Positions 50,934 to 63,176 of a stretch of 64,000 bases of DNA are shown here, piece after piece. Under the pieces are notes generated by a model. The model had not been told where the DNA came from. It searched no databases and saw only the letters and a list, made by a program, of their open reading frames with translations. Numbering within the stretch: the stretch's first letter is position 1; each line of letters begins with the position of its first letter. Made by a program: the position numbers and the translations under genes. This stretch comes from Symsagittifera roscoffensis (taxonomy: Eukaryota > Xenacoelomorpha > Acoela > Convolutidae): assembly GCF_963678635.1 (NCBI RefSeq), contig NC_087064.1, forward strand, positions 16,545,802 to 16,609,801. Reading direction: 5' to 3'.

Positions 50934-52438
50934 TTCTCGACATATTTTGGTCTTCTTTACTGCAGTCAAAACGTGAGTTGACTATGATTTATCTTTCTAC
51001 TTCAAACATGGAGTTTTTAATTATTTTTCAACATAGATTTTCATTTTACTCGAATTAGTCTTTGTCAAAAAGTGAATTATTAATTTTTTGTTACAATAAT
51101 TTTTGAGTCGTGGAAATTGAAATATGAGTTGAACTTTTAATTAATAGCCTTTTTTGAAAACCTTATTATTTAAGACTGTCCAATATTTTGCTCCAATCAT
51201 CTTATACTCCCATATACGGGACAATATTTTTTGCTTAACCAACAGTTAATTATCGCTAAATTGGAAACTACATATTCCCATTTTAGATCCCATGCCAATG
51301 AAAAACATTTTCTATGCAGCAGTCGTTATACTTTTTTTCCAGGCTCCAATGTTTTTCTAAAGTTAAGTTAGTTTCTTAACTAATGAAAAAAAATGCATAA
51401 GTTAATATATTGGTTATCTGTCATATCGTATGAAAACAGAAAAAACCGAGGAAAGTCATATCATATCTACTTATTGCGGGTAATGTGAGTAATTTTGAGC
51501 TTGTATGCGTAAATTTGAACGTAAAAGTCGACTCATACCCACTGGAGTTCGAGAAAGTCGTAAAATATCGGAAATTAGTCCAGCAAAATTACTGTTCCGA
51601 CTTTCGATACGAAAATAACTGAATATTTGTGCACGGGGTGGGTTTTTTTTCTTCAGACAAATTTCGACTTTTTAACTAGACATTTTTGATGGAATTTTAA
51701 AAAATCATTCGAAAGGTATTGTTGTCTTGAGCTTAAATTTGAAAAGATATTCCACCTGTGATCGTTTTTTGTTAAGTTATGGTGTTTTAAAGTTAGTGTT
51801 TAAAAGAAGCTTAATTGCCATAAATGATTTGTTACAATGAGCGAAATCTATCTTTTTGTACTTACTCATTTTATTTTAGTACATTCAATTTTTTTATTGT
51901 GTCACTGCTCCATAAACCTTAAAAGGCAGTCGGAACATTCAGGGCTTCGCCCTGATACGAGCAGTTTTGTTTGTATTTAGCCGAGAAAATCAAAATCAAA
52001 ATTTGGATGAGAATGTCAAAACATACCGAACTTTGGTCGAGATGATTGAAACATTCCACATTTCAATCGAAAAAAAAGAATCATAATTGAAGAAATGAAA
52101 AAATATTGGAAAAAAGAAACCTTGAAAAAACTGGAAAGCTCTTAATTTTTTGGTTTAATCATGTTCGAAATTGAGTTTTGTCAGTTTACTTTTCACATTT
52201 CAGTAAATTGCATTTAATTAATTGATAGACTGGCCAATTCCAATTAATTAATTGCAGCAGTCCATAGTTTGATAGGAAGGGCCCAATTAATTGTTTCCCT
52301 ACCCCTGGTCGACATGTGAAACTGTTTTTTTTTGCTAGATCTAAAGCCACATTATGTATATTCGTCACTACATAGCTTTCCAGTTTCTCAATTTTTTAAT
52401 CATTTGATGTCAATTTATACTTTTATGAATGGTTTCAG
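50934..52438. repeat. AT-rich non-coding with repeat fragments
   Basis: It holds GTCGAAA-type units (51530-52060) and a half foldback copy (about 51640-51975, including AAAAGGCAGTCGGAACATTC and GGCTTCGCCCTGATACGAGC). No gene is supported. Confidence 0.5.
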
Positions 52439-52637
52439 ATATAATCGGCGCTTACCATCTTTTATTATGAAATTATGGTCATTTTCGGAGCCTAAGGCCA
52501 AGCGTAGAAATGATATCAATATAACCAGGTGTCTGAGCCCTAAAACAGATGTAACAACCATAGTAATAAGAACAAGCGATTCAAATGACTCGATGAGGTC
52601 TTTTCAAAATTATGGGACTGCGAACAATAAGCAATAA
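52439..52637 (+). CDS. possible terminal exon, unidentified
   Basis: After GAATGGTTTCAG, 66 codons are open to TAA at 52635-52637. It encodes a basic then Ser/Thr/Asn-rich peptide (RRLPSFIMKLWSFSEPKAKR ... SMRSFQNYGTANNKQ). It could be a cytoplasmic tail, for example of a seven-helix receptor, but nothing decisive is seen. Confidence 0.35.
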
Positions 52638-52938
52638 GGAACACATCAAGGCTCTAAATCCGGTTATTGATTCAAGATAATTTCTTTTTAACTATCTGTC
52701 GCAGCGGCTAATACTTGTTTTGCGTCTATTTACACTATTAACGGCTCATAGCTCAGACGAGATAAATCAGATACAAGTCACATGAACTTCGTTGAGGTTA
52801 AACAGTCGTTATTCAAGCTACAAAAGCATTGAATATTTGTCACTAGTCTGAAACTAGTTGAAGACGATTTAAATAGAACCACCAGGTTCAAAGTTTTTGC
52901 GAAAAGTTTTTGATGAAAAAGGGCCGAATGCTTAGGAC

Positions 52939-53383
52939 CAGGGGCGGATTTAGGGGTGGGGGCGGTGGGTGGGGTGTTTTGACGCCGCCTTCCCTCAGGG
53001 ATTCGACCCCCTGCCGACCCAAAGGGTCCCCCCCTTTGATACTTTTTCAGAAATCCATTTTTGGCCGACCGACCCTAAAGTTTTTCTAAAGGCGCCTTGG
53101 GCGCCAAATTATACTAACTTTGAGGGGGAGCGCGCGCTAAAAAAACGCGATTTTTTTGTCAAAATTTTTCAAAAAGTGCCCAAAACTGGCTTTTTTGACT
53201 GTTTTTTCAAAAATTTGCCTGCGGCGCAGAAAAATTTAGCCGAAATAGGGGCAAAACAGTGCTTTAGGAGAGCTCGAAAAATCTATTTGGTCGACCTAAA
53301 AAAAAAGGTCGTCAAAATTTTTGAAAATTTTTTGAGAATCCGCCACCCCCCCCCCCCTCGAGAAAATCCTAGATCCACCCCTG
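52939..53383 (+). mobile_element. complete hAT-type MITE, 445 bp
   Basis: Termini CAGGGGCGGATTTAGG and CCTAGATCCACCCCTG, flanked by an exact 8-bp duplication CTTAGGAC (52931-52938 and 53384-53391). The interior has CGACCCCCTGCCGACCC, GGCGCCTTGGGCGCC and GGGGGAGCGCGCGC blocks. There is no transposase. The 8-bp TSD and CAGGGGCGGAT ends are hAT hallmarks. It is the reference copy for fragments elsewhere in the window. Confidence 0.9.
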
Positions 53384-53527
53384 CTTAGGACGATTAGTTC
53401 CTGATTATTACCCATATATGGTAAAATTAAGCCCGAAAATTGAGCTCATTCATTGTCTTTTATGACATATCCAGCACCAAGAAAATCGAAAAAGTGCCAA
53501 AATTTGGCTGAATCAGCCGCTTTTCTA

Positions 53528-53817
53528 GACTGGGTATGAATGAGCCCACTTATAAATAAAACTTGATCAACTTTGTGGCCTCCATTTTGCCAAAAGGATG
53601 AACAAGCCCATAAGGATGAACAAGCCCAAAATGGAGAACAAGCCCATTTTTTAATAAAATGAGACCGAAATTGGGCTACTGTATATCATGATATTCAGTA
53701 GCCCAATTTCGGTCTCAATTTATTAAAAAAAGGGCTTGTTCATCCTTTTCCAGGGCAAATTGGAGCCCAAAAAATTGATAAAGTTTTTTTTATAAGTGGG
53801 CTCATTCATACCCAGAC
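53528..53817. mobile_element. 290-bp near-perfect palindromic MITE
   Basis: Arms start GACTGGGTATGAATGAGCCC and end in the complement. TA flanks both sides (53526-53527, 53818-53819). The inner ~75 bp around ATATCATGATAT (centre about 53688) form a perfect palindrome including TGAGACCGAAATTGGGCTAC and its complement. The whole can fold as a hairpin. Confidence 0.8.
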
Positions 53818-53954
53818 TATGGTATAATGGAACCTAATTTCAAGGACAAATCGGGGACAAAAAATGAATAGAAATTGCTTAAAACTGGACCCAGTCAGCC
53901 GCTTTTCATGGTAGATAGTATCCCAATTTAGCCCTCAGCTTTTAGAACTTATCA

Positions 53955-54645
53955 TTGGGACAATTAGCGCGCAATATATTTCGCGCTATTAACGCGTGAG
54001 CGGAGAGTTAATCCGTCTTAGAACTCGTTTCAAATTATTTATAGCAGCTTATATGCCATAATTGGTTTATTGCAATGAGCGGAATGTATCCTTTTGTACT
54101 TTATATGGCGTATGCGGGGATAATTTTCATTTAAAAAATTCAAAGTTCAGAAAAAAAGTTTTTCATTTTGTTTTTATTCATTTAATTTTCAAAATGTTAT
54201 TACTGCTCCTGAAACCTTAAAAGGCAGTCGGAACATTCAGAGCTGCGCCCTGATACGAGCAGTCTTGCTAAATTTTTCTCGCTGAAATTCGTCGTAACAA
54301 TTAAATTGTTTAAATCTGATAACTTTTTCTTCGAATCCAAAAACAAAACAAGAAGACTGCTCGTATCCGGGCGAAGCCCTGAATGTTCCGACTGCCGTTT
54401 AATATTAGAAAATTAAATGTAATAAACAAAATGAAAAACTTTTTCTAAAATTTGAAATCTTTTTCGAAAATCATTCCCCCACACGCCATAACAAATATCT
54501 CCATAACGGATAGATTTCCCTCCTTGTAACAAATCAATTATGGCAAATAAGCTTCTTTCAAACAAGTTGGAACAATTTCTAAGACGGATTGACTCTCCGC
54601 TTACGCGTTAATAGCGAGAAATAGATCGCGCGTTAATTGTTCCAA
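53955..54645. mobile_element. foldback element, ~690 bp
   Basis: The outer arms match in inverted order: TTGGGACAATTAGCGCGCAA against the complement of TTGATCGCGCGTTAATTGTTCC-type sequence, CGGAGAGTTAATCCGTCTTAG, ACGAGCAGTCTTG and GGCAGTCGGAACATTC. The centre is near 54300. Half copies occur near 10400, 49800 and 51650. It has no ORF. Confidence 0.75.
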
Positions 54646-56087
54646 ATTGGTCAAAATGGCGATTTTTAAACCTCCATAACTTTACGAAAAATGATCATAG
54701 GTGAAATATCTTTTCAAATTTCATCTCAAGGCAACAAAACTTTTCGAATGATATTCAAAAATTCCGTCAAAAATGGCTAGTTAAAAATTCGAAAATTGTC
54801 TGAAGAAACAAAAAACCCACCCCGAGCACAAATATTCGGTTACTTTTTTATCGAAAGTCGGAACAACAAGTTTGAATAAAAGTATATCAAAATCAACCGA
54901 ATGGAAAGTCTAGATAAAGCGCAACTTGTTCCTTGTTACTGTGATGTTTAGAGCAAGGCTCGTTCAAGAAAATCAGTAACTAACTAACGCATGAAAGTTT
55001 TGCCTGAAATCGTTTTGTCTGTAATTTAAAAGTTTTCCGATAAACAAACTCACAAAAATTTTGGATAAACAAAGATGAAATTATTTTTTTTAAAAGAATG
55101 GATCAATTACGCAAAAATGACATTGTTCTATAATTTTCAACAACACTCCTGTTTTCTTTCTTCTGAATTGGATTGAGGAATGCCTTTTTCCAGATATGAA
55201 GCAATGAGCGTTTTGATAGGACATAAAAAGATCAAATAAACAAACATGACAAGACAAATCGCACAACTCCGTAAGAAAATAGCAGGAATTCTGAGATAGA
55301 TTTTCAAGTAAGGAGCAGATTTCTTCCCTGTCAATTTCATTTTGATCAAAAATAACTGCAGGGTTTATTTTTTAGAGATCACAACAACAATATCGACATT
55401 CTGGTACAAATCTGAATTGAAATATCTATTAAAGTCCTATTTTTAGAGTCCATTTTTTCATCTTTGCAGGACATGACCGAGAGATAATTTTTCGAACCAT
55501 TTTGTGCTTCAAGCAGAGTACATGCTTATTTAAAACAATATAATTTTGATTTCCGTAGTAATGCAATTTAATCAGTTAATTAAAACTTTTGACGTTGCTT
55601 TTTTGTGTAATTTTTCTCAGTTGATCTTTCTTCTACAAGTGGTTTCAAGTTTTTTCATGAGGTGAATTGTTATCAAAGTGTAGTGAGAAGGAATGTCAGA
55701 CTTTTTTTGATGTTTCAAATATCAACTAGCTATTACAAAGAGCATCGAGGACAATCCGGTACCAGTTGTGCTTAAAAAAAGGAATTTTTTTTTCAAGTTC
55801 TCTCTAAGTTTGACCAAATCATAGCTACGACTTTATTTTTATCCCGTATAAAGCAGAGAGGTTGAATCGCTCTCAAACTCTTTGAAAATTATTACTGAAG
55901 AGTGATCACTTCGGTTAGCACCACAATTATTTAAAAAGCTATTCGAACCAAAAAGAGACAAAGAACATTGCCTCTGATATGTGTACTGCTAGGAAATATT
56001 TAAGAAAAACACTTTGGTACTTTTTAAGAAATCCATTTTAGGCCGCCCGAATCTAAGAAACATTTTTAACAAAAGTGCCGTAAAGAC
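54646..56087. other. AT-rich non-coding
   Basis: Part of the foldback family continues to about 54860 (GAGCACAAATATTCGG). At 56020-56080 there is a short hAT-family piece. A hydrophobic - strand frame (55137-55349) lacks other support. Nothing else is seen. Confidence 0.45.
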
Positions 56088-56521
56088 CAGGGGAGGATTT
56101 AGTGGGGGCGGCGGACGCCCCCCCCCCCCCCCCCCCCCAGGGATTCGACCCCCTGCTGACCCAAAGGGTCCCCCCTTTGTACTATTTTGAGATATCCATA
56201 TTTCGTGACGGACCCTAAAAATTTTCTAAAGGTGCGTTTGGCGCCAATATATGCTAATTTTGAGGGGGTAGATCGCCGAAAAAACGAGATTTTTGGTCAA
56301 AATTTTCCAAAAAGAGACTAAAAACGCCTTTTTGGCCCCATTTTTCAAAATTTTGCTTGCGGCGCAGAAACTTTTGCCAAAACAGGGACTAAACAGTGCT
56401 TAGGAACAGCTCGAAAAATCAATTCGGTCGACCTAAAATATAAAAAGAAGGTCGACAACTTTTTCGAAAATTTTTTGAAATTCCGCCTCTCCCCCTCGAG
56501 AAAATCCTAAATCCGCCCCTG
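56088..56521 (+). mobile_element. hAT-type MITE copy
   Basis: CAGGGGAGGATTTAGTGG to AATCCTAAATCCGCCCCTG, with the family's inner blocks and a long C run. Flanks do not show an 8-bp match, perhaps because of nested insertion or decay. Confidence 0.75.
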
Positions 56522-56865
56522 CATAGTAGTGAATTATTGCAAAAAATGTCGGCAACAAAATGTAGTAAGTATTGAACGATAGACTCAGTTGATGACTCCA
56601 AATAAATTTGTATACAACTCAGCTGAAAGAAGACCTCCGTGTGCGCCTGCAGCCTTGTTTGTTCTCGATTTAACCTGGAATAAATTTCCACAAAAGAGTG
56701 TTCGTTCAACTATTAATATATCTAGCCAAATTTTGGTTATGCAGACCAGGTCAGTTGTTAGACATATCTTGACTGCCACGTCTCTAGACGTCGTTCAAAA
56801 GTGAGTATACTTTGACAATTGAATATATAAAGGCTCCAACTGGAATTTTTTGGTGTTGCCCAGCT
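56522..56865. other. non-coding spacer between two elements
   Basis: No convincing gene. An open frame on + (56589-56804) ends at a donor-like AAAAGTGAGT, so an exon is possible but unsupported. Confidence 0.3.
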
Positions 56866-57929
56866 CTGACAAAAATTGATTAGGATCGATTTTAGTATGA
56901 AAAAAGTACGTTGAATTAATTTAGATCAATTTTAGTATAAGAAAAGTACAAAGTATAAAAAAGATATAGATTGATTTGGGTCAATTTAAAATTGATATAG
57001 ATTGATCTTAAATCTCAGCTAAAAAAACTGATCCAAGTCAATTTTAAATCAATTTAAATCCATTTTTTTCAGTCTTAACTTGTTTTTATTTTTAAAAGGA
57101 TTAAAACGGATTTAAATCGATATTTTTCATATGAGTTTAATCAGTTTCATATTTATTGCATTTATTCGTTGCCTATCATTTTAAACTTTACATCCATAGC
57201 GTATTGTAGCTTAAAAAAGACCAAATAAAAAGAACGAAATAGGGATACAGTTCTATGATTTCCTTGCATACTTTAACTTCAAAACTGATTTATATTGACC
57301 CTTTTCTTGATTTGTTTCATAAAATCTGATTTTCATTGATGATGTTCTATGATTTAATTGCATATTGTTCAGTTCAAAGTTAATTTAGTCTGACTCTTTT
57401 TTTGTTTTTTTTTATATAGGGTTTTGCCCGTTATCTGGTTTACAATGAGTTTCTTTGATTTCATTGCATATTTTTGAGCTGAAAATCTGATTTATGTGGA
57501 TCATTTTATTGAGTTCTGTAACATCTGGCTCTTATATAGGGTTTTGCCCGTTATCTGGTTTACAATGAGTTTCTTTGATTTCATTGCATATTTTTGAGCT
57601 GAAAATCTGATTTATGTGGATCATTTTATTGAGTTCTGTAACATCTGGCACGTGTGTTTTTTTAGAAAAAAAATTTAGAAAAAATTATTTCGAATAATTA
57701 TTCTAAAGAGTATGTTTGTTGCCTTGTTAGCGTAAAAATTGAATTTGTGAGTCTCGAAATCCATCAAAATTGATTTAAACGCTTTTAAGACACTGAAAAC
57801 GATCCAAAATTTTCAAGAAAGATCAATTTAAGTCGATTTAAAATCCATTTAAGTTCGTAAAATATAATTGTGAATCGATTTAGATCGATTTAAAATCAAT
57901 TTAAATTAATCTGGAACCATTTTTGTCAG
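56866..57929. mobile_element. non-autonomous DNA element with CTGACAAAAAT ends, ~1.06 kb
   Basis: It starts CTGACAAAAATTGATT and ends ACCATTTTTGTCAG. Both end regions repeat GATCNATTTAAATC-like words in inverted sense. There is no ORF, and the TSD is unclear. It contains the 120-bp tandem duplication. Confidence 0.55.
57412..57649. repeat. exact 120-bp tandem duplication
   Basis: 57412-57531 is repeated without visible change at 57532-57649. The unit begins TTATATAGGGTTTTGCCCG. Confidence 0.92.
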
Positions 57930-58005
57930 CGTGAAGCAGTACATACTTGTATTTTGGACTGGATATTGACGACATGGTTTATGTTGGTTCTGTACACTTT
58001 TGGTA

Positions 58006-58215
58006 CTTTTTAAGAAATCTATTTTTGGCCGACCGACCCTAAAATTTTTCTAAAGGCGCTTTCGGTGCCAATATATACTAACTTTGAAGGGGAGCGCGCG
58101 CCAAAAAAACGGCCTCTTTTTAGTGCTTTAGGAGAGCTCGGAAAATCAATTTAGTCGATTTCGTGGACTTAAAAAAAATCAACGTTTTTTCGAAATTTTT
58201 TGAAAATCCGCAATA
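58006..58215 (+). mobile_element. hAT-type element fragment
   Basis: It contains AAGAAATCTATTTTTGGCCG, GGCGC, GGGGAGCGCGCGCCAAAAAA and the AGGAGAGCTCGGAAAATCAA block. Both termini are missing. Confidence 0.6.
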
Positions 58216-59537
58216 TTTTCACTCAATATTACCCTTTAAGTGAAAATTCGCTACTAGATACAAATTAGATTATAGATTATATTATGATTTTAATAATCGT
58301 CCTACTAAAAATGAGAAAAAGTTGGTTTCAATCTATTAATAATTGATTAAAAATTTTATTTTGAAATCCAATTAAAATTAATTATAATACATTTTAATCG
58401 ATTATAAGCAATTCGTGATCCATCTATTTTTCGATACAATTATAATCATTTGTAATTGGTTATAAATGATTGTTTCTATCCCAGTTTCTAATTCGTGAAA
58501 AAACTGTGTCTTTTCCATACTTGCGCTCCCGTGGTAATCTTCGAATTGATGACTTAAGAATGAGTAACCATCCCGGTGTATTTTGCTATCCAATGCTTCT
58601 CTATTTAACTCTCACCCTAATCAAGTAAAATGTTGAGCCCTTTTTGCCCTCTTTCTTTGCAACTATGCAACCAAACTGAAAACTTTTTACGTGATGGTAA
58701 TCTACCATTATGCAAAAGCTCGATCATTTTGGTTTCCAACACAAAAAAGACATTCTTACGGAAAATTTATAGTACATGTAGATAGATTTTGACGTTCTGT
58801 TTTCCTACCTATTTGAAATTGAGTTCTAATGTTACGATGTATTTATTTCTACGAGAAAAAAGCTCCTCCACAAAATTGATTGAGAATGTAGTCAAGCTAC
58901 TGAAAAGAACACTAAGAAAGCTTACAGTAGATCGATAGATAGCAAAAAGCCCAAAACATAGAAAAAAAAGAAAGTAAAAAAACTCCTTGCCAATAGCGAG
59001 ACGAGTATTTATGACTCAAACATTGCTAGATTGAGCAATTTTTTTTCCATATTATCTGAATTTGAAACACTTGCAACAAAATTTCAAACTTGATGTCCGA
59101 TAAGATGAAAATGCGGCCACAGCCTACTCACAGCTATTATCGTTATACCTTCTGTTCGTTTTTGAACTTAATATTCTGAACCAAACTGGCAGTAAATAAC
59201 TAAAAAATGCCACCTGGCTGAAACTGAAAAGTGGGTTTGATGAAACGAAACGCACTTAGCGACTGGCAAATGTATACAGCACACGCTCGTTTAGCAACAA
59301 TGGCACGATCTGCCTCTCAATTGCAAGGATATCAATCAACAGAATCGCAATTTATGCGTGGAAGTGCTTCTAACCAAAAAGCTGAATTGGAGCACTCACA
59401 TCAATGACCGCATCAAAAAATCAAACAAGCGTTTCCTTCCGCCTTAACCGCAAAGTTTTCGGTGACTCTAGGGCTCTACTGGGGAGTTTTTCTGCTACCA
59501 GTTTTACTTTGTGAAACTCATTACTCACCACTGAGAC

Positions 59538-59540
<3 letters not shown>
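58216..59540. other. AT-rich non-coding
   Basis: ATTATAATTAAT-type low complexity at 58260-58470. No gene is supported. Confidence 0.45.

Positions 59541-59594
<54 letters not shown>
59541..59594. repeat. (AC)27 microsatellite
   Basis: 54 bp of uninterrupted AC. Confidence 0.97.
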
Positions 59595-59598
<4 letters not shown>

Positions 59599-62500
59599 AG
59601 GCAAGAGAAGACACTAAAATGGATCTGTGGAAAACTTCACTTTCATCAAAACTAATTTCTGTAATTGCTCCTACTCAATGTTTTACGACTCCCTCTTTGT
59701 GTGCAATTGGATGGTCTCCTTTTTTTGTCCGAACTATGCGAAGCAAAAATAACATTTTTCAATTATAACACAAACAAAAGATTTAAAGTTTTTGCTTCGA
59801 AGAAAACGTGAATAGAAAAGTCAGATAAAAACTTATGAATAGAAAACAAGCCTTTAACATTTGGGTGAATTTTCAAAAGAAAAAGGGACTCAAAAACAAA
59901 TGGTAGCACATTTGAGGAGTCATGTCAAAAAGATATTTTCAAGCGAGAACATGTGCAAAACGCAATTTGTCTCGAGTTTACACTCGCGTTTAAAGGGAAT
60001 CCAAAGTAGCAAAAAAAACACAGTACCCGCGTGATCCTTTGTAAATCTTTTAGTTGTGCGAACTCGATCAAATTTTAAAATGTTTTTAATTTTGGGATGG
60101 CATGTCAAAATCATTTTCATCCCTTTCGAAATTTTTGTAAATCTAATACTTGATCGAAGTCTTTAAAAAATTAAAGTGTTTCTTTCGAACACCTCAAATC
60201 CAATTGAAACTTTTTCATCCTTGATCTAAAATTCAATTTACGTGAATATGATTATTTAGAATACGCTTTTCCGACCGTGTGTGAAATACATTCACCTAAA
60301 TTCGGAAACTTTGTGATACGGGAACGTTTTCACTAAATTTTTTTTACCGATATAAGAGCTTTGACCGACTGCTACTTTGTTTTACTGGAGATATGCTTTT
60401 TGAGCTCGCTCAACTCAGGAATCTTTTATCTAATGAACTTCAAGCGAGTAATTTAATTATGATAGTTTTTATCATCTATTTTAGACCATCTTTTTTTAGG
60501 CTGGATCAAAGTCTCTGCATTGTTTTATCAGAAGGAAATTTCATTGATAAGGTACCTAATCGACTAACCACATTGTTTTTTTAACATCTAATTTCAGAAA
60601 TAGTTTTCTATCGAAATCTGAGACGACTTTTTATGAGACGAGTTAAGGCGACATTTTTAAATGTTTTTCATATTTTTCAGACTACGCGTATGTCTGCTAG
60701 CAAGCAATAAGTCGTACTTAAAATTTTGTTCCATGACCTTGTTTTCTATCATAAATTTTGGTTTTTTGTCTAGACAAGATTAGCTCTTATAATAAATGTT
60801 TTAGTTAGGAACATTTCTTTTCAATTTTCTCTCTATATTATTTCCAGTTCCAATTTAAACAACTTATTGCAATTCAACAACAATCGGCGTTATGCTTATT
60901 GGTAACTGAAATTGTTAACTTTTGGACTTCTTTTCTTTTACAGACGGAAAATTTGGGTTAAAACGAAACACAAATTATTAGAAAGCAATTTGTTGTATCA
61001 AACTTAAACTGAAATAAAGGCCTGAAAACGGGCACCGCTACTAACCTTCTTCGAAAAACTTTTAAAAGAAATCACGAAGGAAAAACTAGCGGGGCAAGCG
61101 ACAATATTTACTGCCTCCCCCATCCTGCACCCACTGCCCTTTTGTTAACTTTTTTTCAGTAAACTGATTGAAAATATATTTCGAACAAATGATTTATCCA
61201 AAGAAAGTAGCTTTTGACAAAATTTCTATCATCATTGAATGGTTATACTTGCCAAATAGCTTTTACCAGACAGAATTGTTTCATTTGCCAACTCAGAAAA
61301 CAAATTCGAAATGGCTGTGGAGCAGGCCTCCATAGACCAAAAATGCTAATCATATGATTCAATAAACTAAGTCTTTGAAAAAACAACAATACTCATAAAA
61401 ATTTCATACATTTTATAAAAATGGTGGCATAAAAATTTTCGATGAATCGTTTCCATTTTTTTGGCGCGAAAGTTGCGTATCATCGTAAAAAAAACTTTTG
61501 TCAAAAAATGCTAATCGATATATGGAAATTCTACAACTATCGTTATTTGATAGTGACAACATATTTCAAAAAATCCTATATTTCAAAATTTTCAGCCATC
61601 AATATATCACTTTTTTGTGAATAACATAGTCCTGAAAACACAAAACTTTTTTTCTCCGATTCTCTCGATAAGTTTTTCAAAAACTATTTAAACGCCTATT
61701 TTTCTATTGCAGGGCATGCTTATGCACGCTTTGATCAGTGCCTAGTCAATTAAAATTTCAAATCCTAAATAGTTTTCAACTTTAAAAGTTTTGTCGAAGT
61801 TTAAAAGTTTTATATCTTGCATTGTATCATTTCCTTATGACAACTCTGAGACAATTCAAGTCGTTTCCTACACCGTTAATGCAGACATTCCAAGCTTTGG
61901 TGACTTTAGCTTTGAGTGAACAAATTTTTTTGTTACTTGTGGTTGGTTACGATAAAAATCCAATCAATTCGAGAACTTAAACTTCTAAAATAGTTTTTTC
62001 CATTTTATGGAAAAATTCTAGTCAAACATTTTCGATAAATTAAAAGTCACTGATCGATAAAATGATGATCATTTTTGGTCAACCCGAGTAATTACTTCAC
62101 TTCAATTTGGAACAATTTGAAGCGCAGATAATTGGCCACGCATAAATCATTTAATATACGTTCTCGGTATCATCAATAAAATCAATTGCCACTTTTCAAA
62201 CTTCTAAAAACTTAATTAAAGTAATCGGAAGTTGACTTTATAAAATTTTTGAACTCAGAAAGATGATATCCTCAATGAGGTAAGAAAAAATTTCGTTGAA
62301 AAACTATCATTTTGATTGCTGAAAATTGATTGAATAAAAATTGACGCCAAGCACAAATATTTGGCACCATCTTCGAAAACCGGATCAATGAAATGAAAAA
62401 AATCTGATCGAGTCAAAAAAAGAAAAAAAATTCCTTCGGTATGGTTCCTGGCGCAAAGCAGTTGATCTGTCCAATTGAAATATCAAAGAATTTTAACATT

Positions 62501-63176
62501 AACATTTTTATTGAAATTATTAACATTTTTATACATTTTTAAAAAAAATCGATATGTGCGCAACTCTCATTTACGCATCATATCTCTTATCAGATTTCTA
62601 TCAGATCGATGCCCTGGGTTGATTGACCGCCTTTTAATTTATACAAAACTGTAAATGGATTTATGAGCTGAAGTAATTTTTGGTCTCGAAATCTCTAAGT
62701 TTCTATCACTGTAGTAACAACCGTTTTGCCCTACTTCCAATTCCAATAAACGATACAGAAAACGAAAAAAATGAATCAACCAAAATAGAGCTCTCGAATA
62801 GAAAAGCTTAAAATCAAGAATATATTCGTCATTACTGAATCAATCGAAAAAAAAATTGATAACATAAAAGTGTCCAGATAATGTCGCAACTAGAAATTCA
62901 ACTCAAATCTTTCATCAGATGAAAAAAGAAGTGTGAAGTTTAAAACCGCTGGTTTTCATATGACTGGTAGGTCGCCAATGACCTTGACTATGAGTTGCAG
63001 GTCTTTGCACGGAATGAATACTGAATGAGTTAAGATACAGGTAGGTACAGCTGTCACTCTCTACGAAGTTGAAATAATAGTTTAATAATTAGTTTGGAAG
63101 TTCTCTTGTTCCTGTTGTTTTTAGAAGGGCTTGATTTCCATCACATTCAAACAAAAATTAATTCTGAAAAGTTGCT
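59595..63176. other. AT-rich non-coding stretch
   Basis: No exon, repeat family or RNA gene could be supported on either strand. Short open frames have no recognisable content. Confidence 0.45.

Noticed and set aside
52969-53388. + strand frame of 139 codons
   Set aside because: Lies entirely inside the 445-bp hAT-type MITE and runs to its terminus.
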